DNA from: Diaporthe sp. PMI_573
Lineage: Eukaryota; Ascomycota; Sordariomycetes; Diaporthales; Diaporthaceae
Direction: 5' to 3'
Assembly (NCBI GenBank): GCA_021399435.1
Contig: JAJTUP010000059.1
Location: 248,001 to 312,000 of the forward strand
Length of the DNA stretch: 64,000 nucleotides
The notes under the pieces are model-generated. The model was not told where the DNA came from, did not search any database, and worked only from the letters and a program-made list of their open reading frames with translations. This document shows, piece by piece, positions 11,221 to 23,346 of the stretch (position 1 is its first letter; the number at the start of each line of letters is the position of its first letter). The translations under genes and the position numbers were made by a program.

Positions 11221-12015
11221 GCTAGTAGCACGATGCATAGTTTGGGTTGTTATTTAGTTGCCTCGGGGAGTTATGATACATACTCATGTCATTGTGTATA
11301 TGGAATCTCGTCTTGTCTACATTTGTGCACATGATGCCGATGCCAAGGGGAAGACTGTGCGCTCATATCTGGACGTTCAGGTCTGGGGAAATCTGAAGTT
11401 TGCTTAGCTTGTGATACCTCTCGTCAACATCGAGTCTGACGATGAGGGGAAGTTGTCGTGCTCGTACCTCTCCGACTGCGCGCTGTCACGATATGTTTGT
11501 ACTGATCGGCCAGATCTACTCGAGGCCTGCCTAGCGAATAGCCTCGCACAAAACATCAATGCCAGACGTGAACAGTCCCCATTACTGCGTTAGGTACAAT
11601 TTTGTTTGTGTCTTTGACTTCCAAGGGGACTAAGAAGGTGAGAAGACTGAGACTTGCGGAATCAGAGCGGGCTTGTCAGGCTAAGTAAGTCTCCTACGGT
11701 GCCAGAGTGATCCCGGCGACGGGGGAACCTGGGGGTTCAAAAGGATGATAGTTGCCCAATGCGGGTAAGTGAACGGCGAGCTCGGGCTGTCGCGCCAAGA
11801 AGAGGGCCAGAGCAAGGAACGGGCCTAGCAGACTTTGAGGGAGGGCAGCACATGCAGGGCAGACAAGTGTAAGACGGCAGGTACGAACTTGCAAGGTGAT
11901 TCCCGACTGCAGCCCGAAGTGATACAAATATGGTCATAAGGCTCAACAGAGAGAGGGTCGGTCATTTTCCGCAGTGTCTTGAAATTCTACGCGCAATTGT
12001 CTGCATGCGGCCGTC
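11221..12015. other. Intergenic region between convergent genes
   Basis: No gene is supported. It holds the 3' ends of the upstream transcription factor (plus strand) and the downstream lysine-rich protein gene (minus strand). Confidence 0.6.
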
Positions 12016-14516
12016 TCAAGCAGTAGTGACGGCGGGCTTCTTCTTCTTCTTGGAGTGACCACTGCCACCGGCCCCGAGAGGGGCCTCGTGGAGCCAGCGT
12101 GCCACGGCCGAGGCGCGTTCCGTCAGGATAGGGTACTCGCGACCCTCGTCCATCGCCCAGCGGCGGTGGGCCGTGCCGGGCGAGACAGCGCGGCCGCTGG
12201 ACGAGGCCGAGGTTGGGGCCTTGTCGCTTCCCGTATCCAGCGGGGCCGGCGAGAGGGGCTTGGGCCCTCCGTTGGCGACAGGGACGATGACGCCGTTGAC
12301 TTCGCCGCTGCCGCCCATCCGCTCCGCCCTCAGGTCGTCCTCTGCCCGCTTCCGGAGCGCGCTGATCGCTGCGCGCAGCGTTGCCTCGTCACTGACGCGG
12401 TCGTCCTCGATGGCTCGCAGTAGAGCCTGCCGGTTGATCCTCGCACGGTCCTCGTCGTCAATGTCCTTCTTGACCTCCCTCGCCACCTCGGGAGGGGGCA
12501 GGGCCTTCTGGCCCTGCTGGGCTTTGGGACTGGTGCTGTTGTTCTGTGAGCTCTGCCCGGGGTATAGCGGCGCAGCTGCGCAGAGCCTTTCCCACGGGAC
12601 CGCCAGGCCGATCCAGTTCTCGCCTCTACGAAGGACTTCAATCCAATCTGCGCGGGCCGGGCTCCGACTCGCCTGAAACATCGGGTACCCGTCTGCGAGC
12701 ATGGCGAGGCGTGCCACCATGTAGGCGTGACGTTGCAGTTCCTTTGTTGAGGTTTGTACGAGAACGTGGCACAGTAGCAAGGCATGCAGCGCGTCGGCCA
12801 TGAGTGGATGATATGTCACCAGCTCCATGGTGGATCCCACATATGTCGCGTCTGTCCCTGGCTCAGGTCCCGCCAACGTGACGTCCGTGGGGGGGTAAGG
12901 TGGTAGATCGGCTGGGGGCGTTGCGGCGAAAAGCTCGTTCAGCGTATATACGGTGTGGGCGATTCGACCACTGGGAGAGTCACTGCGCATGTGAGACGCG
13001 GGCCGTCTGCCTTTGTTCTTCCCGGCCTTCACTTTCCTAGTGAAGTCCTCGGCGATACCTGTGGGGAGATTTGGTGAGTAGTCAAAGCCGGACAGGTAGG
13101 CCATGTAGTCCCGCAGTGCCTTCTTGGCATTGGACTTGACGGTCTTTCTGGCTTCGAGCACGCGCCTCTGAGACTCCTTCTCCGCCGAGGTAAGCTCGGG
13201 GGGTGGCACCTCCGCCGCGGGCGTCGACGCTCCTGACCCAGTCCCTTCTGCCGCATCTGCCTGGCCTCCCACGCCGTCGGTTGGCTGTCGGATGTTTTCT
13301 TTGTCCGGTCCTGTTCCCTTGGCAGCCGGTATGGGTAGCAGGGCGTCATTCACGTGCAAACAAGCTATGCTTAGATAGACACCGGCGCGTGCGAACAACA
13401 GTTGTATCTCCAGGCTGTTTGGCTGCTGGTCCTCGTCCAGCCTGACATCCAGGCGCCGCCCCCCAGGCTCGACTACCTGGAGCTCCCTCGACTCACCGGC
13501 CATGCCGTGGGGCCTGTGGGCGCGAAACACCTGCAAGGCTTCCGTCAGGTCCCTGGCGGCAGCATCGTAGTCCTCCTTGAAGACGCGCACGGTGGCCCGC
13601 GTCCGCAGGGGTTCGGCTTGGGACTGTTGTCCTGATATCACGTCGTCTAGGGCATCCAAGCTTGTGGATTCGGCCACCTGCCGGCTGGGGATCTTCTCAT
13701 GGAAAAAGTGCACGTATTTAGCATCCAGGTTGTGAGGGTCTCTCTTCAGCACCAGACTCGCGACGTCCTCGAGAGCGGATGCGCTCTGCATTGTGGCCAC
13801 ACTACATGCTATCTCGTCGAGTCGGTATGCCTTGGCCAGCTTCTGGGTGGCCTGTTCCCGTAATTTGTGCTTGCGCTCGGGGCTTAGCTTTGGCTGGTTG
13901 CCCCCGCCAAAGCCCAGCCCCAGGGCGGCGGCAAGGTGAGAGTTGTTCAGACTGTTCAGAGACACAACACCACTTGCGGCGCGGACGGCGAGGTCGGTCG
14001 CATCGTCGACCAGTCGGCGGATCTTGACCAGGTCGTAGAAGACGGCGGGGTCGATGGGGCGGGGGCGGGCGGTGTTGTAGTTGACGTTGACGAGGGTCTC
14101 GAGGATCTCGTGGGGAAGCTGCAGCCATGGCCCATGGAAGGAAGAAATGTAGCGCCAGTGCCTGCGGTTTCAATTGATCAGCAATTGGGCCCCGCCCATC
14201 GCGAGGGGGTGGGGTGTCAGAGGAGGTGGCGCGCGCAGAGGGCAGCAAGGCAAGGCACGACTGACTTGTTGCGACAGATGATGAGGGTAGGCTCTGCTGG
14301 TGGCTGGGGGGGTGCAGGCGCTGGAGGCCTGGAGCTGGAGCTGGCGCTGGCGCTGGTGTTGGTGGTGTTGACGACGTCTTTCTTGGAGGAGGCTGAGGCT
14401 CCGGCTCCGTCCGGTGCCGGGCCAAGCGGCGCGACAAGGCCGGCGCTAGGACTGGCATTGCCCGCGTCCGGGCCGTCCGGGGCCTCCTTCCTCTGCTTGT
14501 TCTTCTTCCTGGCCAT
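12016..14516 (-). CDS. Conserved-type fungal protein, TPR-like, Lys-rich at both ends
   Basis: Two exons (14516-14266 and 14161-12016, intron 104 bp with a GTCAGT donor) give 798 aa. The protein starts MARKKNKQRKEAP, passes through an Ala/Ser/Pro-rich stretch, and then has an ordered domain beginning HWRYISSFHGPWLQLP followed by PHEILETLVNVNYNTARPRP. Further on, alternating helices (SLVLKRDPHNLDAKYVHF, RVFKEDYDAAARDLTEALQV) look like tetratricopeptide units, which would suit a protein-protein adaptor. The C-terminus ends in a Lys-rich HSKKKKKPAVTTA tail. I cannot name the family or a function. There is no signal peptide or membrane segment; the basic ends would suit nuclear or ribosome-associated work, but that is a guess. 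The long exon is clean and open, so the gene call is firm. Confidence 0.85.
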
Positions 14517-15862
14517 TGTCAAGTCAGACTGAAGCAGGAGCAAGAGCTCTTGTGTGGTGTTTGGGGGAGGGGGCGGGGCGCAGGCCGCGTCGTCGAGGAT
14601 CAGAGGTGAAGAAAGCTTCCCTGGCGCATGGCTGCAGTAGCGGCAGTCGCACAAGCGGCAATAGTTGTACACAGTAGCACCACTCGGTTGACCGACGTTG
14701 GATTTCGGAGGTGACACTAAGAGGGGGGAGAGGCAATCGGAGTCGCGGTTTGTTCGTTTTGTCCCTGCGACGCGCATCGCTTACTAGCGCCCTTTTCGTG
14801 GTCTATATGCCCTATTCTCGCTCGCATTCTCCTGTCGCCCAGCTGCTCGGCGCTGAGACGCCACAGCAGCCCGAGAGGCATGCATCGCGATTACGGCCGC
14901 GTCGTTGGTGCCTGAGGCTGGACATGACACTCACCGGCTGCATTCGACCGACCACGCCTCGCCCAAGGACATCGACGACTTGGGCGAGCTGCTCCTGCGT
15001 TTGACTTTGATACGATGCAGGGGGTTCCGTGTTGAATACCCCGTGCTTATGATCTGTGCAACCATCTCTCAGCCTCTGGCTTGTCTGGCTTGTCTGGCTG
15101 ACATAGGCACAGTGCGCTCCTGTATGTACTCCTTACCGCAGCTGTGCAACCCCCGCGAGGTGTGCTCATGTGCTCAACCCCGACGCGGTTTGAGTGCAAG
15201 CTGAGCGGGATGCGCCGTCTCCTGCCAGCCCGTGTGCCTGCCCACAGTGGTGGCGAGCTTCCTGCACGGCACAACTGCCTCGGGGCCTACTGTATACCAC
15301 AGTATTTGCGTGTGTCGATCGGTCACAGCAACATGCTGTCAGAACAAGGGTGGACGGGAAATGAGTGCATGGGCTCCGGCTTGAATAATGATCCTTCCAT
15401 GCGGGCGCAACACTCCCCGTCCACAGCAGTTGGGTCGGCTCCGCGTCGGTTCCGGTCGCTAACGCATGCGAGCCTGGGCAAATCCTGCAGCACCACCAGT
15501 CTCTGGCATGCTGAATTGCGCTTCTCTGATCGCGGACCAGCCGGTTGGGCCATCGCCGTCAAGGCCACCGGCCTGCCAGCCTGCCAGCCTCCCTGCCTCC
15601 CAAGCCAGGTGGCGTGTTAGCCCAGATGCAGTCTTCGGCCCTGCTGCTTGGGGCTGACAGCTGCAGGCGTGGAGCGCAACGTCCCCCGCCGACTTCCTCC
15701 CCGTGTCACCGTTCACCGTTTGGTGAGGCAATGGCAAAATGTCCGGGGGGGGGGGCCATGGACTACATAAGCACGATGATACTCCCTCGCGCCCCTTCAC
15801 TCGCGGCGCCCATTGAATAACCCCCTCCCCTGTGCTTCGGCCCCTACTCCTACTCCTCCAGA
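14517..15862. promoter_or_regulatory. Divergent intergenic region upstream of the P450
   Basis: No gene is supported. The stretch separates the lysine-rich protein start at 14516 from the P450 start at 15863 and should hold both promoters. A G8-10 run lies near 15741-15752, about 110 bp before the P450 ATG. Confidence 0.5.
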
Positions 15863-17531
15863 ATGTCCCCAATCCTCCAGGTCGGAACCCTGTCTCTGAG
15901 CAGCATCTGTCTGCTTGGATTGGCCACTGTGAGTGGCTCCCCAGGAGCTCGGTCATCACCATCACCCCTTGCTGTCGTGAGCCGCCGTTGACAACTTGAG
16001 CAGTTGACAATATACATTCTGGCAAAATGCGCACATCTGCTCCTCTTCCACCCCCTCGCCAAGTATCCCGGACCAAAGGTTGCCGCCGTTACACAGCTCT
16101 GGCAATTATGGCTCACCTTCACTGGTCGGCAGTGTTTCATCATGACTGACCTTCACCGAAAGTATGGTGTGTGTTGGCCTTCCATCCATCAGGCGCTGCC
16201 CCAGACTGACCTTCTGCGCAGGCGACGTTGTTCGTGTGGGCCCCAACTCCCTGTCCTTTTCAACGCCGCAGTCGTATCGTGATATTTATGGGCACGTGAC
16301 GCACGGTAAAAAGAGGTTTCTTAAAAATAAATGGTATGAGGCAGACGAGCCACGTATCGTCAGGGTCCGCGACCCGGTAGTCCACGCCGAGCAGAGGAGG
16401 ACCCTCTCGCATACCTTCAGCGCTCGAGCCCTTCGGGACCAGGAGGGCGTTGTTCACCAATACGTGGATCTCCTTCTGAGGCAGCTCAACGCGCTTGGGG
16501 CGGGTGGCAGGGTGGCCGTCAACGCCACCGAGGTCTGGAACTGGCTTACTTTCGATGTCATCGGTAATACTCCTCCCAGCCTCTGCCGAATTTGTTGCCA
16601 GACCTAGTCTCTGACCTGTTTGACAGGAGACTTGGCGTTCGGCGAGCCCTTTGGCTGCCTCTCTGGGGGCTCAAGCCACGAAGTCAGCATCAACTTCGAC
16701 TACCTCATGTATTCTGCAGGGCGACGAGCATCGCGAAACCTAGGCCCCATGCTGGGACCACTATTCTTGCGCTGTTGCTTCTCAAAACGCATGGTCGAGA
16801 ATCACGACGAGCACGTACGAATGGGCAAGGACAAGGCCAGAAGGCGCATCGACCGTGGGAGCCTGGGGCGATACGATTTCTTCGACCACCTCATCAAGAA
16901 TGGAACCCTGACAGAGGACGCACTGATGGGCAACGCGGACACATTGATCATCGCCGGGTCAGAGACCACCGCCACGGCCCTGACTGGCCTTACTTGGTAC
17001 CTGCTGAACAATCCGTCCTGCCTCAGGCAGCTCACCGACGAGATCCGGGAAGCATTCCGTTGCCTTGACGACATTACGGGCGACTCCACTGCCGAATTGC
17101 CCTATCTCCACGGCTGTATAGAGGAAGGACTTAGAGTATTCCCTCCCCTTGCCTTCGGCCTGCCCCGTGACTGTCCCGGCGCGGTTATCGACGGACACTT
17201 TGTCCCCGAGGGGACCGTGGTCGCCAACGAGAACTACTCCATGTCACTCGATCCACGGTATTGGGTCGACCCTATGTCATTCAGGCCGGAGCGCTGGATC
17301 GGCGAAGGCTTCGCTGGGGACGACAAGCGGGCTTTCCAACCCTTTTCCTCGGGACCCCGGGGGTGTTTGGGCGTCAACCTTGCTTATCTGGAGATGCGAA
17401 TATCTGTGGCCAAGCTGTTGTGGGCTTTTGATCTCGAGTCGGCTTCGGAGATCCAGGATTGGAATTCTGCGTGCAAAAATCACATTCTGTGGAAGAAGCC
17501 CGACCTGAACGTCAGGTTTCATCCGCGCTAG
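15863..17531 (+). CDS. Cytochrome P450 monooxygenase (CYP65-like)
   Basis: Four exons give 491 aa: 15863-15928, 16004-16166, 16222-16563 and 16627-17531. The N-terminus is a hydrophobic anchor (ICLLGLAT, then [15 protein letters not shown]) followed by a Pro-Gly hinge (KYPGPK), as in ER-bound fungal P450s. All hallmarks are present: I-helix [13 protein letters not shown]-helix E357-x-x-R360, PERW and the heme loop [10 protein letters not shown] with axial ligand Cys437. Length is normal. The body resembles the CYP65/isotrichodermin C-15 hydroxylase group from memory, not by search. It should oxidise a lipophilic substrate using a partner reductase; the substrate is unknown. No terpene, polyketide or peptide synthase is nearby, so it is not placed in a biosynthetic cluster. 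Repeat copy 2 begins about 90 bp beyond its stop. Confidence 0.95.
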
Positions 17532-17619
17532 AATGGAATGAACAGACGAGACTAAATGAAGACAGCGGGCACCAGGTAGTGTTGAGACCTCAAAGGGCGT
17601 AGGGGATTTCAGATTTGCA

Positions 17620-17990
17620 TATTACGAGCTTTGCTCGGGCGTTCGCTACGCCGCCACAGCATCTATGGACCACCTGGGCAGTGCTCACTACCCAACCTCG
17701 TGTAAGATAAACCTCTTATAGGATAACCCCTTCATAGAACAGCCTCCCATAGGGCAATCTCCCATAGGACAACTTCCCATGGGATAATCTCCTACGGAAT
17801 AACCTCCGATGAGACAAACAAACTCCTGTAGAATCACCTCCCTTGCGTAAGACCTCCTGTGGGAAACCTTGCGTGGAATAATCTCCCCATGGAGCAATCG
17901 AGTGGGCGATAAGCTTCGATGCACCAAAGCCCGAGAGAGAGATCCAACCACTCAAACGTCGCCTCCAACTCGACTTCACGCCCAATTCGG
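17620..17990 (-). repeat. Dispersed 15-bp-period repeat element, copy 2 (inverted)
   Basis: Read on the minus strand, 17970-17690 is a degenerate array of roughly 15-bp units that encodes five-residue repeats such as YPMGS and CPMGD. The non-repetitive tail at about 17705-17615 follows. It matches the tail of copy 1 in the same relative order but opposite orientation. It sits between a P450 gene and a small orphan gene, both apparently intact. Confidence 0.75.
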
Positions 17991-18010
17991 GCGAGAAAGT
18001 CTATCATCTC

Positions 18011-18538
18011 CTAGACCATACCCAGCGGGATGTCGCCCGGCCTGCCATTGACCGTGTTGAAGACGGCGACCTTGTCGCGGGTGATATCACCCCTTTGCGC
18101 CTGGCGCACCATCGCAAGGTCGAACAAGGCCAGCCTCTGCGCGTCCTGGAGGCCCTGCAGGAAGTCCCGCAGCTCGTCGCCGCTCGACTCGACGACGAAC
18201 CACTCCGGGCGGGACACACCGTAGCGCTGCGCTTCACCCAACATCCTCGCCCAGTTCTGCGCCAGCTCGCCTCGCAGGGTCTGTTCGTAGCGGCGGTACC
18301 AGGTCTTGAAGGCGCGGCGGTTTAGCTGGTTGATGAGGCCGACTTCGTTGATCATTCGTTGGGCGGGGTCTGCTTGTCTGCCTCGTCGCCGTAGTTGTGT
18401 AATATGGGCGGCAGGGGCACTGCTTTGTGGCTGGCGGGTTGCTGCCGCTTGCTGAAGCTGTTGGGCTTGGTGGAGTCTTTGGAGGTGCTGGAGCCGTTGG
18501 AGGTTCTGAAGCTCCATGGGAGTCAGGTCGAGGGCCAT
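18011..18538 (-). CDS. Small uncharacterised protein, Gln/Leu-rich N-terminus
   Basis: A single uninterrupted frame encodes 175 aa from a clear ATG at 18538. The first 45 residues are an amphipathic Leu/Gln repeat (LQRLQHLQRLHQAQQLQQ). The rest is a charged, predicted-helical segment containing RAFKTWYRRYEQTLRGELAQ and WFVVESSGDELRDFLQGL. The family is unknown to me. No signal peptide or membrane helix is visible. It lies just beyond repeat copy 2, and a C14 tract (G14 on the plus strand, 18616-18629) lies upstream of its start. The frame and composition look real, but only homologues or transcripts would settle it. Confidence 0.55.
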   Translation of the reverse strand: MALDLTPMELQNLQRLQHLQRLHQAQQLQQAAATRQPQSSAPAAHITQLRRRGRQADPAQRMINEVGLINQLNRRAFKTWYRRYEQTLRGELAQNWARMLGEAQRYGVSRPEWFVVESSGDELRDFLQGLQDAQRLALFDLAMVRQAQRGDITRDKVAVFNTVNGRPGDIPLGMV

Positions 18539-20587
18539 GGCCAGGTTCTCCTTTGGAAGTGAAGAATAAGGGAGTTGGGGCGGATCGAATGTTTGAGAGT
18601 GAATAGAAAGTGAATGGGGGGGGGGGGGGCGCTGTATGCGACGAGTAGTCTAGAGAGGGTCGAACTATGGCGATTACTTTCAGACGTTGGTAAGAGAAGT
18701 GTCAAGTCAGATTGCCGTGGTCGGACTTGAGCTTACTCTTTCGTTCCAAGGTTGCAGTCGGCGGCATCAGAGCTTATGGCGGCGGAAAGCTTGTGCAGAC
18801 TTTCGGGTGGCTGGGAAGCACAATATTCGAAGCAGGTCCAAGCAGCAATTGCAAAGTAGTCCAAACGCTTCTCGATTGAGGGAAAACGAGACTGGCACTT
18901 GAGCATCCGTCCAGCTTGCAACTGTGTGGTGATCAGAGCCGGAATTGATAAGCACCAAAACTACTTTAACTATAAAATGCTTCTTATGCTTCGAATACAA
19001 TCAGTCCCGATGTTCTGCCGTTGTAGAGACAACAAATATGCATGGACATTAAAACGCATCTAATCCTTTGTAGAATATGTCAAGGAGCCCGGCAATAACT
19101 CGTCCTCAAACGGCACTGAGATTGATTTGCGAGCAACAGAATCCCGCGCAACCCAAGCCAGGCTTTTTGGACCCTGATTTTCTAGAACTGGGACAAGGTA
19201 TATGGTCTCAGTTCACTTTCTTACACTTGAGTAGTCATGGGTTATTTATCTGGTCTGGGAGCAGGGACTCGGCGAGTTGGCCTCTAGAAATCATTCCCCG
19301 TCAGGCCATCACCAAGAAGCTGTCGTTGGTCCACGCTACACATCGTCAACAGCTTGTTTACCTAGATTTAGTTACAGAAACGTCTCGTTTGCAGTGGAAT
19401 CTATTGCTTTTCACCTTGTGTCAAGTATCATCTCAGATCTCAGCATAGATAGCAAAGACCAGTTCCTGTTTTTAGCGACGGCCACATGTGGCTGGGCGTT
19501 GGTTTACCACGCTGGAGCCCATAGAGGTTGACAAGTAGATACAATCTCTGGATGAACAGTCAGTCGGATAGTAACTGTTGTCTCAAGGCAACACTTACCT
19601 TGGCTCATCTCACATTACCTGCGCGCTCGCCGTGGTGGAAGCAGAACGAACAGGTGATGTAGAATGCTCAGGACTTGAATGAGAGAACACCAAAGTGCCG
19701 ATGCTCAGCCACGCTAGAATCTGAGACACCCTCCATCTGGTGACATCTTCAAGGCTACAGACATATGTGTCCAGTGCACGTCTGCCAAACACGGAATCGG
19801 GGTTGCACATTCATTCATATCTAAGATCTGCAGCCTGTCCATGAAACTTTTCTGATCCTACATCTAATAAACTCACGAGACGCTGCGCAACGAGACAAAA
19901 AATCCAGTCCGGCCACTTTGGCCATCTTGCACTGTCCCCACACAGCTTGCATATCCCTTCCAAATCACACGGGTATTGGATAAATGGTGGCTGACGCTAC
20001 CATACACAAAGAACGCTTTTCAAAGCTAAAACCGCACAACTCCCTTTATCAGCGACATAATGTGCATGCTAAAGAGCAAATTCATCAGACTAGTGCCGTC
20101 CCACCGAGGCATCAGTCAGGAACTGTTGACGAGGTCAAGATGATGGAGGATATCGAGACCAACAGGTGCCTCTGCCGGATTCGTGCGGCCACCTACATGA
20201 AAAACTGCGAGACAGGTTGTATCGTAAAAACAGCCCGTCTCCGGCACAAGGCTGCGACAACGTGACGTGCGTCTTGAAGCTGAAAGCCAAATGCGAGGAC
20301 AACAGAGTGGACGTCCTCCGGGGTCCCATGAGATACTCTTCCACAGGTGCCGCACCATCAGAAGACTGTTTGATCAAGTTTTGGAACACGTGGTTCGCCT
20401 GATATCTCGTCGCAGAAACATTGTTTGTCATCGTTTCCAATGGATGAGTGATGGGTGAGGCTGGATGTCGAGGTGGGAGGGAGGTGGCAGCTGATCAGGT
20501 CGAAAGCGGAACACCGCCATTTGCGGTAGCATAGAGCCGTTGAAATCAGTAATGGAACAACTGAGTCTACTACATGCTTTCTTTCTA
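18539..20587. other. Intergenic, 2 kb, no gene supported
   Basis: Only short frames with unconvincing composition occur, including one at 19077-19448. Base composition is more AT-rich than in neighbouring genes. It covers the upstream region of the small orphan gene and the 3' flank of the LSH-type helicase. Nothing recognisable was seen on either strand. Confidence 0.5.
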
Positions 20588-23346
20588 TCACCCCTTGGCG
20601 ACAAGACCGTTGGCGCCAGTTTCAACGACTCTGAATCCGTCTGCATTACCAACACCTGCCGCAGCTCGGTCGTATGCTGCGTCACTCCTGAATGGCCTGT
20701 TAGCATTCACTACCAAGAACAGTCAAAAAGAAAATGATCCGAGTGACTCCAACATACCTGTCGCATAGTATTTCCAGATCAGTGTCGCTGATGATGGTCT
20801 TATCACCTGAGAACTTGAACACCTCTCCATCCTTGAGCAGGAGGGATCGCAGCGTCTCCTTGTCCAGATCCTCATTGAGGTGCTTCTTCTGCCCCATGTT
20901 CTTGAAACCGCCCTTCCGGATCACAAGCTTCTCAAGACGCCGTTTAGCGTCAGCACTCATGAGGAGATCCTCCTCCACTGTACCCTTTGTCGCTAGTCGA
21001 TACACAATGACGGGTCGTGTTTGGCCGATACGGTGAGCACGATCCTGAGCCTGTAGATCCTGTTGTGGGTTCCAGTCGGAATCAAACAGGATAACTGTGT
21101 CTGCACTAGCAAGATTGATTCCTTGGCCGCCTGCACGTGTTGTCAGGATGAATAACTTGCACTCTGGATTGGTGTTGAATTCCTCAATCTGGGCCTGACG
21201 ATCGGACTGCGAGACGCTGCCACTGATGCGGCAGGTATTCCAGCCTCGAAGCTCGGCACAGTAATCCCAGAGGATGTCTAGTTGTGTCGAGAATTGAGAA
21301 AAGATTAGAACCTTGCTGCCTCTATCGAAAAGCGCAGGAAGAAGGCGATCCAGGAGGAGCATCTTCCCCGAGGAGGTTACAATGCTCTCATCGATGTCCT
21401 CCGCATTCTCCCAGGGATTGTAGAAGTTGTGTGGGGAGTTGCATGTGAGGCGCAACTGCATCAGGTCGTTTCCGAGTTTCTTTCGTGATATCTCTTTCTT
21501 GGCAAGCTCGAGTGTTGCTGCGCGCTCCATCTCCTCTGCAGAGGCTGGCGTTCCTATAGCCTCGGACTCGTCGTCCTCAGCATACTCGTCTGCAAGCTTC
21601 GCCTCGAACTCGTCATCAGAAAGATCGTCATCATCAGACTCATTCAGCCTCAACGAATGCCGAGTGACCTTGCGCTTCCGACCTCTGGCCGACTGAGCTG
21701 GAGTGGAGTTGTCCGTGGGTCGCGCAGTCTTTGGAGTTGATAACTCCGTTGTAGGGGGCTCCTTTCGCTTTGTGGCGTTGCCATTGGGGCTGGCCGCGTT
21801 CTTAGCCGGCCTGCCTCGCTTTTTTGGCAGGCCCATCAACAGCGAGAACGCATTCTTGCTAGAAGGCGCAGGCTTTCCAGCAGAATCACAGTCAGCCTGC
21901 TTCTCCGTCTTGATGACACTCACGGATCTTGAAGAGCTCGGGGTGCCTTTCCTAGAAGCGGCCGGCGTGTTCGTCGTTCCCGTTAGTCTTTCCACCACCT
22001 TTTGCTCGAGGTACGCCCTGGTATCTGCCTTTTTGTCTGTGATAATGTTGTAGAGGTCTGTCTGCTCTTTCGTCATTGGAGCGTACAGGACGTACTCGCG
22101 TTTCTTTGGCAAGTAGTTGGCGACGTCGGCTTTGACACGACGGAGCAGCAATGGTTGCAGCACCGTGTGGATCTTCTTCACCAGATCCTGTTTGGTCTTG
22201 TCTTCGATGAACTGTTCCGTCCCTTCCTCGTCCTGAAGATCGCTGAAATCGAACCACGTCTCAAATGCCTCCCAATCAGTGAAGATTCTCGGCATCAGAA
22301 AGTGGAGCAGAGACCAGAGCTCCTTCAGGTTGTTCTGCAGGGGGGTGCCGGTTATGAGGAAACGAGTCGCACTCCGGAACTTGCAGATCTCCTGGAAAAG
22401 ACGAGCATCGGCGTTCTTCAGACGGTGACCCTCGTCCTTGCACTCGGATTAGCAATGGTTTTCGTAGTAGGAAAGAGTGTTGCTCACAACAATAATGAAT
22501 TCCCATTGAATTCTGGACAAAGAGGAACTGTCTTTTATGACCATTTCGTAACTTGTACAGACCACAGGAAACCGCTCTGTGGGTTTTCCCATCCTGTCCA
22601 AGTTTGGAAAGAGTCTCGCCTTCCGAAGGTTTTCTCGTTCCTTGGGGGTACCATGGTACATGAGGACGGGGATGGAAGGAGACCATTTCTTAAACTCAGC
22701 AATCCAGTTCGACAGGGTACTGAGGGGTGCGATGACAATATGAGGGCCGAGGTAGTTCTCCTGTTCACGAAGCAGGCCAATGATGCCGATAGTCTGGATG
22801 GTTTTGCCTGTCTGGGTCAGTTTTTCGCTTGCCACCAGGTTGGGATGAAAGCCTACCCAAGCCCATCTCGTCAGCCAGGATGCCGCTCATGCCCTGGAGG
22901 CACACCTCAAACATCCATGTCACGCCTTCCAATTGGTAGTCGCGCATGGTACCTCCGACGAGGCACTTTGGCTGCTTAGCCATTTCCAGTTCGTGTTCTC
23001 CGAGGGCTTGCCCATCAAGCGCCGTGCCAACTCGACCCAGTACATTGGTCTTGCCACGCAGGATATCTGCGAAAGCAGCACTTTGCTTGAGAAGCTTGTC
23101 AAGTTCTTTTGCTTTTGCCTCCCGCTCGGCGTGGGTGACAGCTTTCCTCTTCCGTTTCAAGGACGCCTTGCGTCTTCTCTCTGCTTCCAGGTTTCGCTCC
23201 AGGGCCTTGGCCTCTTCACGCTCGAAGCACTCGTCGGGGCCATTGTCGCCTTTGGTGGTATCACTTGGAGGAGAGGAAGGTGGGGTGTTGTCAGGCTGGG
23301 CGGCAGGAGATGTGCCATCGACGGAGGAAGATGTGTCTGCGGCCAT
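20588..23346 (-). CDS. mus-30: SNF2-family chromatin remodeller of the LSH/HELLS, Irc5, MUS-30 group
   Basis: Four exons (23346-22857, 22807-22488, 22436-20758, 20687-20588) give 862 aa. Splicing restores Walker A within [14 protein letters not shown] and the DEGHR box, then [20 protein letters not shown] in lobe 1. Lobe 2 follows with [44 protein letters not shown] and [10 protein letters not shown] basic-acidic insertion between the lobes contains [11 protein letters not shown] and a long Asp/Glu run. The N-terminus is charged coiled coil. The last small exon supplies the family's C-terminal end. The protein uses ATP to move nucleosomes; the yeast and Neurospora relatives Irc5 and MUS-30 are linked to genome stability and damage tolerance, while plant and animal relatives support DNA methylation. 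Confidence in the group is high; the Neurospora name is used by analogy. Confidence 0.93.

Noticed and set aside
15863..17531. The P450 as part of a secondary-metabolite gene cluster
   Set aside because: No polyketide, peptide or terpene synthase, transporter or transferase lies within the window; a regulator 4.6 kb away is not enough.
19077..19531. Overlapping open frames resembling a small gene
   Set aside because: No domain, no consistent splice sites, and composition near background.
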